From the NCBI GenBank assembly GCA_023376005.1, contig CM042152.1, forward strand, positions 79,451,811 through 79,515,810: 64,000 nucleotides of DNA. Direction: 5' to 3'. Positions 30,266 to 42,939 of the stretch are shown here, piece after piece. The stretch comes from Doryteuthis pealeii. Lineage: Eukaryota; Mollusca; Cephalopoda; Myopsida; Loliginidae. The position numbers and the translations under genes are program-made. Below the pieces are notes generated by a model. The model did no database searches, was not told the origin of the DNA, and saw only the letters and a list, made by a program, of their open reading frames with translations. Position 1 is the first letter of the stretch, and each line of letters begins with the position of its first letter.

Positions 30266-31890
30266 TGTGACTGGGGATGACACATTATATATATATATAT
30301 ATATCCACAAGTTATTTAGATTAATATTCTGATCCTTTTTAATCACAACAGATTGACAACTCACCTTAGATTGTTTGTTTTTACATTATTTATGCAAAGT
30401 TTAAAAAATGGTTTCTTTTAGTTTCTCAATTATTATTTACATTCAAAGTCATTTCAGAAGTGAACAAGGGCGAAAGTTGTTTTTTTGTTTTTTTTTTTTT
30501 TTTTTTCTAATTTATTTTAAAAATTAAAAAATGCTGTAGAGAAAAAAAAATCAAAAGGAAAAAAAATAAATAAAACAAATTCAACAGTGCAAAATAAAAG
30601 GAAAGAATGAAAATTGATTTTTTTTTTTTTCAAAGTCCAGATGAGGAAATTTAAGCAAATAAAAAGTTTTTTTAATGAAAGAAAAGATCATGGAGAAAAG
30701 CTTAAAAGAAAGAAAGAAAAAAAGCTTTTTATGTTTGGTCTTAATCAAAGCTTTCAACTCACCAAAGAAGAAATTGCCTTTTTTTACTTTCTCTCATTTC
30801 ATCAATTCTTAGAGAAATTCTCAAATTAAAACAAACATTCTTAATCATTTTACCCAAGAGATACATTTATTTTAAGCAACCATTTTAATACTATCTTTTT
30901 AGACACATTGGAATTTGAAACATGTTCTTACCAAAATTTTTAACAGTAAAGTTTCAATCAATAGATAAGGGAAAATGACAGATTTTTATGCGTCTACAGG
31001 AGGGGGGGGGGTGTAAATGATGTAAATCCACCTTTAATTCTTAGATGATTTTTGGGGGGAAGGGTGTGGTGGGCACAAAGATTAGGTTGCAGGTTTGTAA
31101 TGTTGAATAGGGTTTATTGATATCAAAGTCAGATTTTTAAAATCATTTAAATGATCTGTATGTTCTAAACATGTCATATATAAATGACATTATCACGAGT
31201 GGCCATCACATTCAATCAGACATTCTGTACAACTAGACTAAATGATCCAACAATTTTTGACCTTCATCAGAGCCAAATTTTTTTCTCTGATATACTGTCA
31301 GATTCACTTCCTTATTTTTCACTCTAATACTAAATGTCTGCAAAATTGATTTAAATAATATTTGAACATTGCTGAAATAGGTTAACATCGTTTAACAATT
31401 CTATCTAATAAAAAAAATCTGTATATAAAATAACATTAATTAAATAAGCATTGTGAGAGAACAAAAAAAAAAAAAATCCCAATGATAATTACCAGTTCAA
31501 GGGGAGATAATTCTATAAACTAAAAATGTTTTAGATGTAAAGAGAGATTGAAATGTGATAAAAGAGTTTCCATCCCAAATAAAGAAAATAAAGAAAATGT
31601 ATATATAAATTTACGCAAATGAAAAATATAATCGTGAGTATATCTATATATCCATATAAATATGTGTGTCCATATATATTAATATAAATCATAAGTCATT
31701 CTTTTTAATGATTCAAAATTAATTTAAATTTTAGAAAGATCAAATGTTGGATAAGATTTCATTAAATGTTACAAATAAATTTATTAAAACAATATATCAG
31801 AAATAGACTTATTCCCTTTTAAATTTTTTTTTTTGTTTTTTTAAATCAAAGTTTACATTTCTCTAAATTTTTGAGATGAGGATTGATAAT
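30265..31890. other. intron sequence; T-rich and (TA)n tracts only
   Basis: TA run 30284-30303, T run 30480-30506, G run 31000-31010. A possible decayed fold-back piece at 31180-31320 ends GATTCACTTCC and has CTGATGA on the minus strand near 31262, without a GAAA partner. Confidence 0.4.
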
Positions 31891-31892
31891 TT

Positions 31893-32045
31893 GTATTGTC
31901 CTCATCTTTATTGTTATCTGTACAATGTTTCGGTTGATGTGCTCTCCAGCCTTCTTCAGGTATTTCTTGTCAGACTCGGGTTCCCAACATTGTACAGATA
32001 ACAATAAAGATGAGGACAATAGTCCGAATAAACCAAATAATACAA
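31893..32045. repeat. compact palindromic GAAGAAGGCC repeat
   Basis: ATTGTCCTCATCTTTATTG (31893) pairs with CAATAAAGATGAGGACAAT (32003); GTTATCTGTACAATG pairs with CATTGTACAGATAAC. The left arm keeps the motif in minus orientation (CCAGCCTTCTTCAGG). Confidence 0.75.
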
Positions 32046-32544
32046 AGTTTAAATCTTCTTTGTTTTCAATGTTTACATTTTCACTTGTCCTAAAAAGTCA
32101 ATTATTAAATCAACACTTAAATCATCTTTATAATTATTCACATTAAATGTGTTTTACAAATTATAATTAAAGATTAGGACAATTTCACAAAACCAGGTAA
32201 TTACAGGTATACTCACTAATTACAATATAAAATGTATATAATATAAAAGTGTATGTGTGTATGCATATATATATATGTATATATTTATGTGGATATATAT
32301 ATCTATCTGCAAAAAGCTGATATGTGTACATATTGTCATAAAACACCATATTTCCTCTTGTAGAAATAAAATTACTTACCTACTAGCTATAGTAGTAGCT
32401 TTGTCTGATATATACCGGAGAGGTTTTTTACTAAAACGCAGAGAAAGTAAGCAAGACATTGTTTTTTTTTTTAAATAAAGTCCCATTCTAATATAAATGT
32501 ACAATACAATAATAAATTCCAATATTATTGCAATTTTTCAATAT

Positions 32545-32830
32545 TTGTGAAAACTCCTTTCAGGTTATTTAATACTGAATAGTCATTTTTGTGATCAGGA
32601 TGCTTACAATACCTGCTGTTGCTAAAATGGTCACTCATCTAAGTATTGAACAGGCTTATCACTGCTTAACTTTGGTGATCTTGTAAAAACCGGTGCTTTC
32701 AACAGGACTTGGCTATAAACAGTCTATAAATATTTCTAGGCTTAAAGACATAATAAAAAAAGATTTACATAGATTGATTGATTTCAATAGCATGTCAACC
32801 CATTTAGGGTTATTTTATGCCTAGCTGCAG
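32545..32830 (+). repeat. composite repeat family A fragments
   Basis: AATGGTCACTCATCTAAGTATT, AACAGGCTTATCACTGCTTAA (32632-32668), then AATAGCATGTCAACCCATTTA and GGGTTATTTTATGCC. The same first block is at 36630 and 61035. Confidence 0.55.
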
Positions 32831-32924
32831 TTCATATTTATATTTATAGAACTTGTATAGTTAGTGGAAGGAGAGCAGTATATTCCCCTGTGGAATGAAT
32901 TCAAAATGGCTCCTGATTATGACA

Positions 32925-33070
32925 AGAAGGTTCCCAAGTTCGAACAGAAGGTTTCTGAGTCCGACAAGAAATACCTGAAGAAGGCCAGAGGGCCCATCGT
33001 CCGAAATGTGTACAGAAAACAATAAAGATGAGGACAATAGTCCAAATAATCCAACTAATACAAATTATCA
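32925..33070 (+). repeat. GAAGAAGGCC/GGCCGAAACGTT repeat, plus copy
   Basis: TACCTGAAGAAGGCCAGAG, CATCGTCCGAAATGTGTAC and ACAATAAAGATGAGGACAAT, preceded by GACAAGAAGGTTCCCAAG and GGTTTCTGAGTCCGAC blocks shared with 48240-48300. Confidence 0.6.
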
Positions 33071-33179
33071 ACCCTCATCTCAAAAATTCAGAGAAAGAGC
33101 TTGGTAGATACTTATTTTTGTATGCCGTCTTATTTCTTGCCTGTACCACAATTATATATCAAGAAATGATTGTTTTGGT

Positions 33180-33580
33180 GGGGGGGGGAGGTTTAACTTG
33201 GCCATCAGCCAGAAGTAGACTTTACTGAGTACATGTGAATAGACAATTTCCTATGAGAGTCACTCAAATGCCAATCAGTTAGTTTGTGTACTGTAATGAT
33301 CATGTCTCGTGAAAAATTGGGGGGGGGGGGGGTCAAAATATTGCATCCCCCAATCATCCTGTCATTCCATCCACTACAGTCCAAATTTGACACCCCAGCA
33401 TTTCTGAATGTTAAAATCACAATTAAAACACTCCTATACAAGATAAACAAGAACATAGTGAAGCAGCTGATGGTGATCCCTAAAGAAGATTTTGCAAACT
33501 GTTTTAAGAAGGGGGAACAAACACAACAAACCATTCTTCTAGCACATATATAAAAAGGGTTGGGGGGGGGGGGGGCATAA
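33180..33580. other. intron sequence with long G runs
   Basis: G runs near 33180-33190, 33319-33332 and 33561-33574. Short opposing open frames here have no domain and are not splice-bounded. Confidence 0.5.
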
Positions 33581-33721
33581 GCAATACTTAACAATCAATA
33601 GGTGCTACTGTTTAAACAACAAACAAATATGGTTAAAATACTGGTACTATGTAACCCAGTACTATCTGTTTCATAGTCAGATCATCGGTGACTAAACTGG
33701 TAACCCCACAGATTTTGTCTG

Positions 33722-34180
33722 GTGAGGCACCCTTCAAAAAAAAAAAAAAACCCTGTAAAAGAGCAGATGAAGCTCTTTGCTCAATGGCCATCTAGCACAT
33801 TTTCTAAATTCCATCCTCCCCTCTCCTCATCGCGGCAGGGTTGTGTAAACTTGTTAATGTCAGAGCCATGGCATCAAGAACTTGAGTTCCTGGTAGGGTC
33901 ACCCAAGGCAGACAGGTCTCATTACCCAGTGATATTAAGGCCACAACCCGTCCAAAGGAGCCTTGGTAAAAATCCAAAGGGTTTTCTATCATAGTCAGGA
34001 ACCAACGGCTTTTGGCATACTGTGGAAAATCTGCGGCAAACAAGGGCATCTCCTTTCCCTAACCAGGATATGCATGCAGGGTTTGTGAATTTCATATTCC
34101 CTTGTTACTCCTTCCATGAATTCATCGATTCAAGCCGGCTCAAATGACCCAGGGTGAATGCCGTAACACAACAGAATGGT
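33722..34180. other. more GC-balanced segment, possible old element
   Basis: Less AT-rich than its surroundings, with open frames on both strands (the minus frame reads ADFPQYAKSRWFL and later TLPGTQVLDAMALTL). I cannot assign a family. A decayed retroelement or other repeat is the likeliest explanation. Confidence 0.3.
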
Positions 34181-34507
34181 CAAAATAATATTAATATATC
34201 CATTTCTACCTAAAATTGTTAACATTTAACTTTAAATATACGCTCCTACATTTGGGGCGCTGGTGGTTGTCGTCAGTGATGTAATTGTAACTGAGTTGAT
34301 ACAAGAGACAAAATGATAAAATAAAATAAAATAGAAACTCTAGAGTTTACAGAAACACAAAATACAACAAATGTCTAATAATAATAGTAATGCTGAGAAT
34401 AGCTAAAATACTGAGGAGAGTCCTGAATAGCTGAGAAAACTTGCTGTCACTTCAATTACTACTGATGTGAAAAACTCACAAATAGTACTATCATTATAAT
34501 CATGATA

Positions 34508-34775
34508 ATAAGTAAAGTAAGTAAAGTTTGCAGAGTGGCCTATTGTTGGTATCAACCAGACAAGAGAGTCTATCCCCTTTTCACTAGCACTTGTGCCGGG
34601 GAGATTGTTTTTTTGCTGAAGTTTAGCACTACACCTACCGTCAGCTCCCCACTTTACTGGATAGATCAGATTACCCAATCTATGCTACTTATACACTGAG
34701 TTGGCAGGGACCAGTAACAAACCAGAAATCTTGCGATTCTAGGTGGATGTTCTACCGACTGAGCTAAACTGGCAC
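34508..34775 (-). repeat. tRNA-derived SINE, full copy
   Basis: The reverse complement shows GTTTAGCTCAGTCGGTAGAAC, the B-box region, CTCAGTGTATAAGTAGC and GATAGACTCTCTTGTC. The head is complete. Confidence 0.85.
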
Positions 34776-34779
34776 TTTT

Positions 34780-36440
34780 TATCATCATGATAATAACATA
34801 AAAAATTAATGTATCCAGGATGTGAAGTCCAGAAGGAACAAAGAAAAATATTAAAAGTTACTGAAATATGAACAGAAAAAAAATCATAAATAGGACATAC
34901 AAGTCATTAATATTCGTAAAACATTTTTAAAAGGCTTTACAGATAAAGTGGTCTGTTTTAGTGTGGCACAAGGCCAGAAGTATGGAGCAACCAGAGAGAA
35001 TCAAACTTAAAATGATCTGCTAGCCTAACTCACAAACTTTTTTTTTTTTTTAAATAAAATAGTTAAAATTTTTCTGATCAAGTCACTTGAAAAATAGCAG
35101 TGATTTGATAAACTTCAACAATAATGAAAAAAAAAATGTTTAAAAATGAAATCATAAAAAATAATTAAATTTTCAAAAATTAAAACACCAAAACAAAAAA
35201 TAACTGATTTTATTTAATTAAATATAAGCTATACGTCAATACTGTTGTAACTACCTACCTATCTTCATCCTCAGGATTTGGTATGGGTCACGCTAAGGGG
35301 TGGAAGATAAACAGACTTAAGTAAGAAAAACTTAACATCCCCAAACCCACCTACCACATACGCTTTCACTATTGAAAAATAGTATAATATGTAAAAAAAA
35401 AAGTATAATAATCTGGATCTATCTATCTATCTATATATCTCTCTATCTCTATCTATATATAACTCTCTCTTTATCTCTATATCTCTCTCTCTATCTATCT
35501 CTCTATCTCTTTCTATCTATCTATCTATCTTTTCATTCCATTAAAATAGATTAGCATTATCTTATTTTCAAGAGTTGAAGTTTTCATACCAAAAAGAATG
35601 GCACAAGGCAGCTGAAGATTTGAGAAATTATTCAAATCTGCAGATGAAGAAACTATCATTGAACAAAAATTATTATTATTATTATTTTGTAAACAAACAA
35701 AAACAACAGGTGTATCAAATTTCTATTTTGAATCAGAAAAAAATAACTGTTTGCAAAATATAAGATTTTTTTGTTTTCATTTCATTGAAATTTGTATTGA
35801 TATGAAACATGTCCTAATCAGAGAAGAACTTATTGCACATGCATCAAGAAGAGACTCTTTCATGAGGTTACTCAATCGGCAGTGAGACACCACTAAGTGA
35901 ACCTTGTATACTGTATAACAACTGTTACAAATAAAATGACCAAGTGAGTAAATTCATCACAACCCATACAGGGTTTGTTTTTTTTTCAGGGTGGTGGGTT
36001 TAAGCAACATGCTGCATCCCCTAGATATATCAGTCCCACCCCAGTATACATAGTCTAGATTTAGCTCTCTGAAATTTCTATTCCCCCCAAGCTAAAGTCA
36101 CTATTGAAATACCCTGGATGAGATTAAGTAGAATGTGAAATGGCAGCTGATGAGGAGGATTTGGCAGACAATTTTGAAAAAGTGGAAGGGATGCTGGGGA
36201 TAACTGGGTGACGTTCTGCAGGGGGGGGGGGTACTTTGAAGAAAAACAACTTAGGGCACCACTGCTCTATATGCCTTCATATTTTTTTTTTTTAAAGTCA
36301 TTTTCCTCCAATCTGATTTGGTTTTGTCATTTGTAAATTTTATTAAATAGCATAATTATCAGGTCATGAAAATATTAAAAAGGAATCTTTAAAATCAAAT
36401 ATTCTTTGGTCCACTCGTCATTTAATCTTTCAATATGAAA
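34780..36440. other. intron sequence; ATCT microsatellite and nothing else
   Basis: Contains a (TCTA)n tract (35410-35532) preceded by a scrap of the CT-core repeat (AGTATAATAATCTGGATC) and a G run (36221-36231). No gene. Confidence 0.5.
35410..35532. repeat. (TCTA)n/(TC)n microsatellite
   Basis: About 120 bp of TCTA and TCTC units with interruptions. Confidence 0.9.
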
Positions 36441-36524
36441 ACAAAGACAATTGACTTTTTTTGGGGGGGGGGTGAAAGGGTTGAAAACTCGTGACAGTAC
36501 GGCAATGAGAAAGACTTATCAATT

Positions 36525-36735
36525 TAAGGATGGTTATTTTGGTTGTTTTATGGCATATAAACCCTTTCAGAGTCATTTAATGCCGAATCAAGTCATTGTG
36601 ATATTCAATTGTTACAGCACCTGCAGTTGCTTAAATGGTCCCTCATCTAAGTATTATACAGGCTCATCACTGCTTAACCTTGGTGATCTAGCAAGAAGTG
36701 GATCTTTCAACATGACTTGACCGTCACCCACCCCC
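36525..36735 (+). repeat. composite repeat family A fragment
   Basis: TTATGGCATATAAACCCTTTC, ATTTAATGCCGAATCAAGTC, GGTCCCTCATCTAAGTATTA and CCTTGGTGATCTAGCAAGAA. Confidence 0.6.
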
Positions 36736-36858
36736 AAAACCTTAACGTAATCCCAAAATGATACTTTCAATTATACCAAACATAGAATACTTGTCAAGTT
36801 GCCTAATAATTCAAATTGGTCAATTCCTTCTTTATTTTTTTATTTTTATTTATTTTTT

Positions 36859-37112
36859 GTAAGTAAGTCGTTGAGTGGCCTAAAGTCGGTATCAGCCAGA
36901 CAGCAAGAGTGTCTATCCCCTTTTTACTAGCGCTAGACCAAGGAAATTGTTTTTAGCATCTGAGGTGGAGCACTACACCTACCATCAGTTCCTTACTTTA
37001 CCACACAGATTTCCTGTGCTACTCATACACTGAATTGGTGAGGACCAATATCAAACCAAGAACCTTGTGGTTCCCAGACAGACGCTCTATTGACTGAGCT
37101 AAGCCAGCCCTT
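36859..37112 (-). repeat. tRNA-derived SINE, full copy
   Basis: The reverse complement has GGCTGGCTTAGCTCAGTCAA, a TAGAGCG-like continuation and the usual body through GATAGACACTCTTGCTG. Confidence 0.85.
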
Positions 37113-37464
37113 AAGACAATTCCTTATTTTACTAAAATATATATAGGTGACAAATTAAGTAACTTATTCATTCACCATGGTTATTCCTTTCAAAGTTTGG
37201 TAGACAACCACCTAATCATAATATCAGTGTTTTATCAACAGATTTTTTTTTAATTTATCTAAATAAACATTTTATCTGCAAGCAAATATAGTAAACTGAA
37301 TAATACTTGTAAAAAATGTCACTATTACCGTATATATGCTTGGAGTTGATAATAAAGTTTGGAAAGAAAATGAAATATTTTACTTAAACTGTGAAGAGAT
37401 TTTTAAACATTGAAGAAGAAAGGTCTACGATATTTTGATAGATACTTTATATAGTTGGAGGTGC

Positions 37465-37720
37465 ATGCTGTAATGGATCCTGGATGAGACTGTTTGCATT
37501 TCACATAGTGCTAATACCCTTGGGAAAGATATGCATTCAGCTATTCTCCCTTTAGCTATGGATAAATAGTAGCGCAGACTGGGCTCTTTAATCTTGGCTA
37601 GGTAACCAGTCTAGGAGAAGGAAAACTGAATTCAAACTCTGCTTAAGAAATTGACATTGTGTCACATCCTGCTTGTGTGGAGGGGTTGGTAATTATATAA
37701 ATATAGTTTAATTCAGTGTA
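37465..37720 (+). repeat. second tRNA-like SINE family, body copy
   Basis: GATCCTGGATGAGACTGTTTG, CACATAGTGCTAATACCCTTG, GATAAATAGTAGCGCAG, CACATCCTGCTTGTGTGGAG and GGGTTGGTAATTATA, the reverse complement of 61240-61400. Confidence 0.6.
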
Positions 37721-37724
37721 GAAT

Positions 37725-38025
37725 GAGAACCAAAAGTGTTTAAAATTCTAATGAACACACCTTAAAGTCGGTTCTTACATTAGAAAAATAAATAAGTGAA
37801 AAAAAAATGAAATAAAAAAAACTTTTACTATTTGTTTATTCATCTTATTTGTTTATTTTACAAAATCTTTTCTAAATAAATCAAGAAATAAATATTGAAA
37901 GTTTTATTAACTCAGACAAAAGAGAAGACAAAAAAATCTTGTACCACTAAGTTTCTTTTACTGAAGGCAATTTCAACAAGTTTACCTATAATCTCCATTT
38001 TTTTAAGCAGATTTCTATCTAGTAG
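37725..38025. other. intron sequence, nothing recognised
   Basis: AT-rich spacer. Confidence 0.4.
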
Positions 38026-38027
38026 TA

Positions 38028-38300
38028 AGATTGATTTAATGGCATGTCAACCCATCGAGAGTTATTTTATGCTTACAGCTTAGGAAGTTGCATACATTGT
38101 ACATCTATATTTACATTTTTTTGTTCACATAGTTATATGATGTCCAGTATTCATATCTGATACAAATAATTTTTAAACAGATCTATTTGACTCTAACATG
38201 TACTACCATTCTATGTCAGAGTGGACCTGGGAGTAATGGCAATGAACTGCTACTCCACACTTCACTAGATCTCCAAAATTGGAGGCTCTTCATCATTTTG
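38028..38300 (+). repeat. composite repeat family A fragment
   Basis: TTAATGGCATGTCAACCCATC, ATAGTTATATGATGTCCAGT, TCAGAGTGGACCTGGGAGTA and GCTACTCCACACTTCACTAG. Confidence 0.55.
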
Positions 38301-38304
38301 AAGA

Positions 38305-39239
38305 CAGAGCTAATCTAGTAATAAGCTTTCATTTTTATGTCTTATTATAATTGAATTTATGGTCATTATATAATATATTCTATTAGAATATTATTGCGGT
38401 TTAATATACAGTCTCTTATTATTTCAATTTCTTTTAATAATTTAGGATAATGAGTCCTGTAGTTTGGATTTCAATAAAAGGAGAGCAGCAGCAGTTTTTT
38501 TTTTAAATATTTTTTTTTAAATCTCATGTTGTCATTTTGAATATATTTATATGTAAATAGATTTTACAGAAATAAATAGCAGTGATGCTGACAGCTTTTT
38601 AATTTAGTACATCCTGGGATGCAGGTATTTGATATGAAAGAGTCCCATGGAAATTTGATGGGACCCAACTAAAGTTTCTTAATAAATTGTAGAGTTTTTA
38701 TCCATGAACAACTAAAGCAGTATAACTCCTACCTTGTACACCATACAGTGTAATTTGTTTACAAGAAAATATTGAAAAGTATTTATAGTTAGCAGGAAAT
38801 AGTGGAGGAAGGAAAAAAAAACAATGGGACAAATGGATACGATTTTTCTGCGTCCTTTTAGATTTTTTAAGCGTATCTATCAGCATCTCTGAATAGTTGT
38901 ATTACGTCTAGCTGTAATCTTAACTTGTTAGAAGTTCCAAAATTTAAAGATGTTTTTTTTTTTTTTTTTAATATAAAACAGGGAAGCCAGTGACTAGATT
39001 CTTGACAAAGATGTACAACTGAAACAGTAATTTGCACACATTCAAATAAACTACATTAGCAATTGGCATGTTGTTGGTAGCAGCACTAGAGGCAATGACT
39101 AAATTCTAAAGTGAAAACAAACCACAAGTTGTGAACAAGTAAATAAGTAGGCATCTATTATTGGCAAAGGCCAGTAAGATATGCATTACTGAAACACAGA
39201 AAAGAGGCAAGGAAGAGAACAACAACTTTTATATATTAA

Positions 39240-39240
<1 letters not shown>
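38305..39240. other. intron sequence, nothing recognised
   Basis: AT-rich, T runs at 38494-38518 and 38952-38970. No gene. Confidence 0.4.
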
Positions 39241-39242
<2 letters not shown>

Positions 39243-39284
<42 letters not shown>

Positions 39285-39598
39285 CGTAAACAAACAGACG
39301 ATGTTTGTGATATGGCTATTTACAGCCGACAATATTTGGGAGAGTATGTGCTTAAATGAAGTCGAACCTATTTTTTGAAATTTAATTCATTAATAATTCA
39401 TTAGGCGGGATTAAACTATTTAAATGTAAGGCTAAACAAATCGAGAAAAATCAATCTCTAGGCCGAAATGTACATACAGAGATTGATTTTTCTCGATTTG
39501 TTTAGCCTTACATTTAAATAGTTTAATCCCGCCTAATTAATTATTAATGAATTAAATTTCAAAAAATAGGTTCGACTTCATTTAAGCACATACTCTCC

Positions 39599-39639
<41 letters not shown>
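39243..39639. mobile_element. palindromic fold-back element inside (TA)n, copy 2
   Basis: TA tracts at 39243-39280 and 39604-39639 bound arms of about 120 bp: GTGCTTAAATGAAGTCGAACC, AGGCGGGATTAAACTATTTA and AAACAAATCGAGAAAAATCA pair with their reverse complements. It belongs to the same family as 15264-15725. The centre keeps CTCTAGGCCGAAATGTACAT and ACAGAG but has lost CTGATGA and half of stem II. Confidence 0.78.
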
Positions 39640-39646
<7 letters not shown>

Positions 39647-40430
39647 GAAATTCCAATTTTCACTTTGGGAAGAAGAAAACAAAAGGAAAATTGCGGGAAC
39701 AATTATTGGGGCTCATTAGAAAGATTACAGGTGAGATAAAATATTACAGGTGAGAAAACAATTAGGGAGAATAAACAGATAAAGCAGAAATGCATTGAAG
39801 TGAGACAGACAGACATGAATAGACAGACAGGCTGGCTAGCTCAGTAGGCTGGCTGGCTAACTGATAGATAGGGCATACAACAAAGTCCAAAATGTCTCTG
39901 CATATCTTCAAGACCGCAAAACTAATAGTTACATGCTAATGCAAGATAAATATGAAAAAAAAAAATAAAGAAAAAAAAAATTGGGCAATGTAAGGTTATA
40001 TATATATATATATTTTTTTTGTTTTATACCTGGAACGAGTCTTGATGTACACACTGCATGGAAAGAGAGAAAGCATACAATTCACAATAGAAAGGAATAA
40101 TTCTTTTAACCAATTAAAGTCATTAAACATGGCAAACAGACCTTTGCAGCAGCTCTGGAGCTAAAATTATGGGGATGCCTGGAGCAGTTATCTCCCTTTA
40201 ACACAGGGCATGTATTATTATGTACTTAGTTTAAACAGTACATTTATAATAGGTTGTTTTTTTTTTTTTACCCAGCAATGCACCAACAGACACTTTCTTG
40301 AAAAAAAAAAATATATATGCTAATGGATTAAACCAAAAAACACAAATACGTAGATATAAAAAATATCAACTTATCTAAAGGGAATCTAAATTGATACAGA
40401 TGTTCCGAAAGTATAAGACGAGAGATGAAA

Positions 40431-40462
<32 letters not shown>

Positions 40463-41250
40463 AAAGAATGCGTGTGAAAATGTCTCTTTTAAAAAAAAGA
40501 GGAGAAAATTTCAAAGTATTTTTCAGTCATGCCCAAAGAGTGAAAAGGGCTTGCCAGTCAAAGAGTTTTAAAAAATTTACAACACAAAACTTTTGAAAAA
40601 GAAAAAAAAAAAAGAAAACTCCTTTGTGCATGCTTAAACAGCACCTCCAAAAGCAATGGTACTTTTATTATTAGTGCTCCAAAAATGCCAATTTTCATTT
40701 CTCAAATTCTTCTTTATTTTTCTTAGGTATCTGTTTTATTCAAAAGAACAGATACAACACTTTTGTTTTATAAAATTCCTTAAAAGATGTGTGAATTACT
40801 GCTTTACAAACTCAGACCTTTTTTCTTTCTTTTTTTTTTTAATCCAAGAGAATGTGATTGTCAAGTTTTGAGTAATTTTAATTTTTGTTTTTGTTTTTAT
40901 GTACCTTAAGTTGTATAGCCACATTTTATTTCTGATTTATCAACTTTTCATAAAATTGTTAAATATACTCACACACTCATACAACCTTCGGTTTTGAATA
41001 ATATTTACAGGTTTTCTTTAAAACATGCTACGGTCAGAGCAGCTATTTTAAAGAAAATATATACTTTCAGTTTCTAGCTTTAAAATAACAGCCCATTTAA
41101 AAAGTGTGTGTGTGTGTGTGTGTGTGGAGAGAGAGAAAGAAAAATCATTACTTTAAAAGAAAAAAACATTTTTTTCAACTCGAAGGTATCTTTTGAATAA
41201 GACCTTAATTCACATTCAGTTCAATATATATACATATATATAAAATTTAT
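39640..41250. other. intron sequence with short GT microsatellites
   Basis: (GT)n at 40433-40458 and 41104-41127, short TA at 39996-40013. One AGTTATCTCCC motif near 40188. No gene. Confidence 0.5.
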
Positions 41251-41294
41251 GTATTTTCACACAGGTATATATATATATAATCTGTGGAAATACA

Positions 41295-41332
<38 letters not shown>

Positions 41333-41403
41333 CATCTATGTATTTCCACACACACAAAAATGTATGTATATCCCCCCCACATTATATATATATATATATA
41401 TAT

Positions 41404-41434
<31 letters not shown>

Positions 41435-41475
41435 CACAAATGTATGTACATATGTATATCCACAAACATATATAC
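41225..41475. repeat. complex (TA)n/(CA)n cluster
   Basis: Three TA runs (about 41263-41278, 41303-41330, 41381-41403) and a CA run (41405-41438). Repeats of TxTxTGTATTTxCACAxA text separate them. Confidence 0.9.
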
Positions 41476-41977
41476 AAATACAAACTGGCCACAAATTACA
41501 CAGCTAAATGAATCTGTTCACATATCTTTCAAAATTCACCATTTTTTTACTTTCATAATGAAAACCATTTTACTCCTTGTAGCTTTATGGGTTTTTTTAT
41601 TTGTTTTTGTTTTTCATAATTATTTCAATTAGGGACTAATTCTTTATTCCAAGAACGCAAAACACCCATGCAAAAATATTTTTTAAAATATTAAAAATTT
41701 TAAGAATTAAAATATTTAATGGCCAAAACAAAATAAAACATGCATTCCAAGATATCTCATCCAAGATTCTGTGAGAAATTTTTAATGCAAAAAATTATTG
41801 CAATTCCAAAAGTTCTTCATCAAAATAGAAATTGATTAAGAAAACAAAAAGAAACAAAGAATTTCTCTATAAGTGTCATTTCATTACTTATATTGGTTTT
41901 CAAGTTAAAATGAAAGTGTAAAAAGGTATGATAAAGAATTTAATCAAAAATGGACTCTCTTTCCTTCTATGAAGAAG

Positions 41978-42263
41978 AAGAAGAATAGGACTTTTGGAAA
42001 CATTTTTTCACATTCAGAGTTTCTGAGGCATGGAATAAACTATCTGCATCCGTTTTGGCTGCCGAAACACTACATCTTTCAAGACATCTATGCTTCCTGT
42101 AATTCGACAACACTATACCTGATATCCCCCCCTCCATGCACACGCACACATACATATATATTATTACTATATGCTATTCCTGTTCCTGACATTAGTACAT
42201 TATTCTATGTACTATACATGAGCCTTTGATGAATTGTGACGCAGCTGAGCAATAAATTTCATT
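41978..42263 (+). mobile_element. LINE 3' end with C-terminal coding remnant
   Basis: The frame reads HFFTFRVSEAWNKLSASVLA, then AETLHLSRHLCFL and stop (41999 to about 42102), resembling the FFxxRVxxxWNxLP tail of many non-LTR retrotransposon ORF2 proteins. The 3' UTR with CTGACATTAGTACATTATTC and the CAATAAATTTCATTATTA tail follows. The rest of ORF2 is absent (5' truncation). Confidence 0.7.
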
Positions 42264-42289
42264 ATTATAACTTCAGCCGACTGAATCAC

Positions 42290-42575
42290 AACTGAGGTTT
42301 CTTTATCACAAAACAAAAACTTGTCAGCCAAGAATAAACTGCCTGCATCTGTTATAGGCTGCTGAAACACTGCATCTTTCAAAGCCTCCATGCCTCCTAT
42401 AGTCTGCCAACACTGTGCCTGATGCCCCTCTCCACACACATATGCACACACACATACATGCATATTACTACTGTAAACTGTTCATATTCCTGACACTAAT
42501 GCATTATTCTATGTACTTGACATGAGACTTTGAGGAGTTGTGGTGCACCTGAGCACTGTACACAAATTTCACTAT
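42290..42575 (+). mobile_element. LINE 3' end, adjacent second copy
   Basis: AATAAACTGCCTGCATCTG, AAACACTGCATCTTTCAAAG, CTGACACTAATGCATTATTC and GTGGTGCACCTGAGCACTGT. It sits directly after the previous copy in the same orientation. Confidence 0.65.
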
Positions 42576-42939
42576 TATTTAATATAAATCAGCAATATTT
42601 CATTATAAATTAATTTCAATGAACCAAAAAAAAAGAAATTTAAAGAATGAAATTTTAATGTCAACTCCAATGAATGAATGACAAATGATTTACTATAAAA
42701 GATCTGAGAGGTGAAACTAAATTAACAATTGGTGAAATTATTTGCATGAAAGCAAAAAATGAAATGTTACCAAGATGAAAAATGTGGACAAAAGTGATTT
42801 GAGAATTTACGTCCAACATTTTATTTTTTGCAGAGAAAAGAAGAATTTTTTTAATATAATCACCACCAGACATGAGGAACATTAGTCATAACAATTTGTA
42901 TAATCAGTTAAAAGTTTAAGTACCACAAAATTTGGGAAA

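Noticed and set aside
31180..31320. CTGATGA on the minus strand near 31262 as a further hammerhead
   Set aside because: No GAAA at a suitable distance and no paired stems.
32360..32400. TAG|GTAAGTAATT on the minus strand as a recursive splice site
   Set aside because: No pyrimidine tract upstream of the AG.
33722..34049. Overlapping open frames as a possible exon
   Set aside because: No splice sites fit the phases needed by DOP1, both strands are open, and no domain is recognised.
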